Shown here one piece after another: positions 61,186-64,000 of a DNA stretch of 64,000 nt (position 1 is its first letter; each line of letters opens with the position of its first letter). Where the stretch lies: positions 42,850 to 106,849 of the forward strand of contig CAJUMB010000006.1 of assembly GCA_910587105.1 (NCBI GenBank), read 5' to 3'. Source of the DNA: an uncultured Lachnospiraceae bacterium. GTDB lineage: Bacteria; Bacillota; Clostridia; Lachnospirales; Lachnospiraceae. Below the pieces are notes generated by a model. It was given only the letters and a program-made list of their open reading frames with translations. It had not been told where the DNA came from and searched no databases. The position numbers and the translations under genes are program-made.

Positions 61186-63771
61186 TTATTTCTTTACTGT
61201 TATCTTCATTTTAACCGTTTTTGCTTTTCCATTTTTTAATGTTACTTTTGCCCTCACCACGGCAGTTCCGGCCTTCTTCCCCTTTATAACACCTTTCTTC
61301 GTTACCGTTACAATGGATTTCCCAGAAACAGTATATTTGATGGATTTTACATTTTCCAGGTTCAATGAGTTTTTCAATCTCATGTTTACGGTCTTTGATT
61401 TCCTGACAGTCTTTGACGTCTTTTTTACCTTTACCGCTTTTAAGATTTTACTGCTCAGTTTATTCATTCGGGAACTGTTCATTAACTCATATGTTTTATT
61501 GCCTTTTACAACAGCAGGCACATCACCGTCTTTTGTCACCCTATATGTTTTTGCATTGACCAGAACATACGCTCCATTGGATTTCTTAATGACTATGCTC
61601 AGTTTCTTTCCCGCTGTCAAGTCAGCTGCATTTGCTATAACTTTATGAGTGCCAGAACCGTTTTTATTTACAATACTTATCTCCACATCCCTTGTATTGG
61701 CTGCCTGTATAATCTGTTTCACTATACTGCCGCTGATCAATACTTTTTTCGTTGCAGAGGACGATCCCCCAGATACTTTTGCTGTTGCGCTTGTTATCGT
61801 TTCATCTGCATTTTTTGAAACATTTACAACAATCGAGACTCCGCTGTCATCTGCGCCTGGAGATATCTCACTTTTTATAAAAGACTTAGTTGTTTTACCA
61901 TCTGGATCTTTATGTACTACTTCTGTCTTCTGAATAACACTCCCATCGCTGCTTGTTTGTGTACTGACTGTAGTCTCTACTTTCGAACCGTCAGAATTTT
62001 CTACAACGGTTGTATCCGGCTGTTCTGCAGGGGTTTCCACAGGTACTTCTGTCGGCGTACCAGCAGGTATATCCGTCACCGCCGGCGTTTCAGTGGGTGC
62101 TTCTGTCGGCATGCCGCTGGGTGTTTCTTCTGCCCCTGGTGTATCCGTGGGCGCTTTTGTCGGTGTGCTGCTGGGCACTCCTGTTACCGCCGGTGTATCT
62201 GTGGGTATCACTGTCGGTGCGCCGCTGGGCACTCCTGTTACCCCTGGCGTATCCGTGGGCGTTTTCGTCGGTGTGCTGCTGGGCACTCCTGTTACCCCTG
62301 GTGTATCCGTGGGCGTTTTCGTCGGTGTGCTGCTGGGCTCATCCGTTACCTCAGGTGTTACTGATGGCGTTATTCCTGGTGTACTGCTGGGCCCCTCTGT
62401 TATCACGGGGGTCTCTGTCGGCGTATTGCTAGGCCCTTCCGTTATCACAGGGGTCTCTGTCGGCGTATTGCTGGGCTCATCCGTTATCGCAGGTGTCTCT
62501 GTCGGCGTCTCCACAGGTTCTTCCGGCGAAGAAGGATCATACTCCGATGATGATATCTCCAAAATACCGCCATACATCCCCGACAGGTCTTCATCATATG
62601 TATATGTAATGTTACTTTGTCCCTGAATTGCCACTGTATATCCACTTACAGCGTTTCCCTCTGCGCTTGCCAAAAACAATTTGTCATCTGCGCCTATGGA
62701 ACCCTCATCACAATTTGTTACATCCACAATATAATTTTTCTTATCCTGCATTGTAACAATGTTCCACATATGTCTCCCGGCGCCAGTTCCTCCGCCCATA
62801 ATACCGTTGACAGTATAACATTTTATATTGCTGCTGTTAAAGTCTGTCAAATCACACAGATACTGAAACGCTTTTGCGTAACCCTCACACACCACATTTG
62901 TAGCTGGATCTCTATCAAAAACCCAAACCAGCTGCCATGGGTTTCCGTAATTCATGTTCCCTCCAGCAGCCTCCTGATTGTATGAGACAAGGTTACAAAT
63001 TTCATTTTTATAATGAACCAGCTTTTCATAATCCCCGTAAGAACTATATTTGTTTACAATTTCTTTTGCATTATCTGCAGCAGTCTTCGCAGCGCCTGTC
63101 TTCTCCACTGCCACCTCATATTCTCCGCTATTTCTGTATTCTCCTGCAGTTTTAAAAGAATAAACCAGTTCTCCCTTCAAAGTCAGCTGAGAGCTGCTAT
63201 AAGACATCCCTGGACTCTGTACACGAAACGCACCCGACACAGATTTATCAAACCAATATAAATCATAAGGACAATCTATCAACAAATAGTCCAGGAGCGC
63301 CTGATAATCCGGATACTTTTCCTCTATCGCCTTAATCACTTTCTCAGATAGTTCTCCACCTTCTATAAGGGTATCTACACCAAGTTCAGATGCAGTCCAT
63401 GTTGTCTCTATGCCAAGAGACTCCATTGATATCCCAATCTGCGAATTTGACCGTTCCCCGGCTGCAATTTTCTGAATTTCTTCCTTTAAAATCTTATATG
63501 CTGCCAGATCGACACCCTGAAGTTTCTCATCAGCATAATTACCATACACGGAAATGGAATCGTTTCCGAAAAATTGCTGTTCCACATACTGTTCAAACAA
63601 CTCATTGCTTCCGGGCAGCTCTTCAAATATATTAGAATCATCTTCTGCCTTTCCCTCATGTACAGCCACACTGCTTGTATGCGCCTTTTCAGCAAAAACC
63701 GTACAGGAAGCCACAGGTGCCGCCATCATTACTGCCGATAGAATAATCGGCAAACATCGTCTGCCTTTCAT
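61186..63771 (-). CDS. Transglutaminase-like surface protein with Thr/Pro repeats
   Basis: 861 residues. Signal peptide about 1-28 (VASC could also be read as a lipobox, but FA-EK is a good ordinary site). Transglutaminase/protease-like core: Cys295 in NVVCEGYAKAFQYL, His334 in GRHMWNIV, Asp350 in YIVDVTNCDEG, the Cys-His-Asp triad. A Pro/Thr-rich repeat block (about 415-590) acts as a stalk, then beta-rich domains and a Lys-rich Big_2-like end (KKGVIKGKKAGTAVVRAKVT). No LPXTG; anchoring is unknown. Similar C-terminal ends are seen in the 3333-residue protein of this window. The substrate is unknown: such domains may crosslink or cleave proteins. Start ATG 63771 after GGGAGG. Confidence 0.85.
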   Translation of the reverse strand: MKGRRCLPIILSAVMMAAPVASCTVFAEKAHTSSVAVHEGKAEDDSNIFEELPGSNELFEQYVEQQFFGNDSISVYGNYADEKLQGVDLAAYKILKEEIQKIAAGERSNSQIGISMESLGIETTWTASELGVDTLIEGGELSEKVIKAIEEKYPDYQALLDYLLIDCPYDLYWFDKSVSGAFRVQSPGMSYSSSQLTLKGELVYSFKTAGEYRNSGEYEVAVEKTGAAKTAADNAKEIVNKYSSYGDYEKLVHYKNEICNLVSYNQEAAGGNMNYGNPWQLVWVFDRDPATNVVCEGYAKAFQYLCDLTDFNSSNIKCYTVNGIMGGGTGAGRHMWNIVTMQDKKNYIVDVTNCDEGSIGADDKLFLASAEGNAVSGYTVAIQGQSNITYTYDEDLSGMYGGILEISSSEYDPSSPEEPVETPTETPAITDEPSNTPTETPVITEGPSNTPTETPVITEGPSSTPGITPSVTPEVTDEPSSTPTKTPTDTPGVTGVPSSTPTKTPTDTPGVTGVPSGAPTVIPTDTPAVTGVPSSTPTKAPTDTPGAEETPSGMPTEAPTETPAVTDIPAGTPTEVPVETPAEQPDTTVVENSDGSKVETTVSTQTSSDGSVIQKTEVVHKDPDGKTTKSFIKSEISPGADDSGVSIVVNVSKNADETITSATAKVSGGSSSATKKVLISGSIVKQIIQAANTRDVEISIVNKNGSGTHKVIANAADLTAGKKLSIVIKKSNGAYVLVNAKTYRVTKDGDVPAVVKGNKTYELMNSSRMNKLSSKILKAVKVKKTSKTVRKSKTVNMRLKNSLNLENVKSIKYTVSGKSIVTVTKKGVIKGKKAGTAVVRAKVTLKNGKAKTVKMKITVKK
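62015..62520 (-). repeat. Thr/Pro-rich repeat block in the transglutaminase-like gene
   Basis: Eight to ten loosely repeated units such as SSTPTKTPTDTPGVTGVP (18 residues, 54 bases) and NTPTETPVITEGPS. Two adjacent copies at about 62220-62340 are almost identical in DNA. Expect length variation between isolates. Coding, not CRISPR. Confidence 0.85.
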
Positions 63772-63888
63772 AAATCAACCTCCCAATTTAATTTTAATAT
63801 CCAGTAAAACTCCTTGCCTGATTTCTCATCAGACTGCGTCTACTTCTAGCCGGATGGAATACTAAAGAAACATCATCATCCATACGAC

Positions 63889-63918
63889 AAAAAGCACCAC
63901 ATATATGCGGTGCTTTTT
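63889..63918 (-). terminator. Terminator after tRNA-Met
   Basis: AAAAAGCACC and GGTGCTTTTT form a perfect 10-base stem. On the minus strand a T-run directly follows, three bases after the tRNA end; it can also work on the + strand. Confidence 0.85.
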
Positions 63919-63921
63919 AAG

Positions 63922-63995
63922 TAGCGAAAGGGGGACTTGAACCCCCGACACCACGGGTATGAACCGTGTGCTCTAGCCAGCTGAGCTATCTCGCC
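63922..63995 (-). tRNA. tRNA-Met (anticodon CAU)
   Basis: Minus strand: acceptor GGCGAGA with TTTCGCT (G-T pairs included) and discriminator A; anticodon arm CACGG-TTCATAC-CCGTG gives anticodon CAT; T arm GGGGGTTCAAGTCCCCC. The anticodon stem lacks the three G-C pairs of initiator tRNA, so it is the elongator Met tRNA or, less likely, tRNA-Ile2 (lysidine-modified CAT). CCA is not encoded. Confidence 0.9.
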
Positions 63996-64000
63996 ATATT

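Overview
The window looks like a chromosomal segment of a gut-type Lachnospiraceae/Clostridia bacterium (Firmicutes). The grounds are strong AGGAGG-type ribosome binding sites, LPSTGG sortase substrates, SipW-type signal peptidases, an NfnAB pair, clostridial tRNAs and very large Thr/Pro-rich surface proteins with Lys-rich C-terminal domains. The species cannot be fixed from the sequence alone.

Layout. (1) 1-539: the 3' end of an SGNH hydrolase gene. (2) 1264-19195 (+): surface-pilus locus A, in order coiled-coil protein, signal peptidase I, a signal-peptidase-like pseudoenzyme, a 1982-residue LPSTGG protein with Cys/His repeats, the major pilin, two class-C-like sortases, a Spy0128/DUF5979-like minor subunit, two SipW-type exported proteins, two single-TM surface proteins, the SipW signal peptidase, a wHTH-BTAD regulator and a small unknown protein. 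(3) 19344-20090: an Uma2-family gene and the tail of a decayed third copy of the small unknown gene. (4) 35848-20089 (-): locus B, a mirror image of locus A with the same gene order but without the pseudo-peptidase and the second sortase. The two loci converge tail to tail, and the same near-palindrome lies 32-33 bases before the first gene of each. (5) 36526-40069: a Septu-type defence pair (ptuA, ptuB) behind an AAA/PD-(D/E)XK gene that has lost its P-loop end. (6) 40183-44788: nfnB-nfnA and an amino-acid-type ABC importer (ATPase plus two permeases, no binding protein). (7) 44976-45840: tRNA-Leu followed by the scar of an integrative mobilizable element (relaxase and serine recombinase fragments). 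(8) 45912-58955 (-): a DUF2142 membrane protein, a membrane GT2 glycosyltransferase and a 3333-residue surface protein, probably one operon. (9) 59273-61051 (+): an ECF sigma factor, a membrane protein that may be its anti-sigma, and a zinc-ribbon membrane protein. (10) 61186-63771 (-): a transglutaminase-like surface protein with Thr/Pro repeats, then tRNA-Met.

How the parts work together. Each pilus locus seems self-contained. LepB-type and SipW-type signal peptidases process precursors, sortases join LPSTGG pilins, the giant LPSTGG protein is the likely tip or large adhesin, the SipW substrates and single-TM proteins may form a second surface layer, and the terminal BTAD regulator with its small partner probably controls the operon. 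The most unusual features are the mirror-image duplication with a shared operator-like palindrome, two apparent pseudoenzymes in locus A (signal peptidase and CHAP-like domain), and a probable membrane glycosylation pair next to a giant Thr-rich protein.
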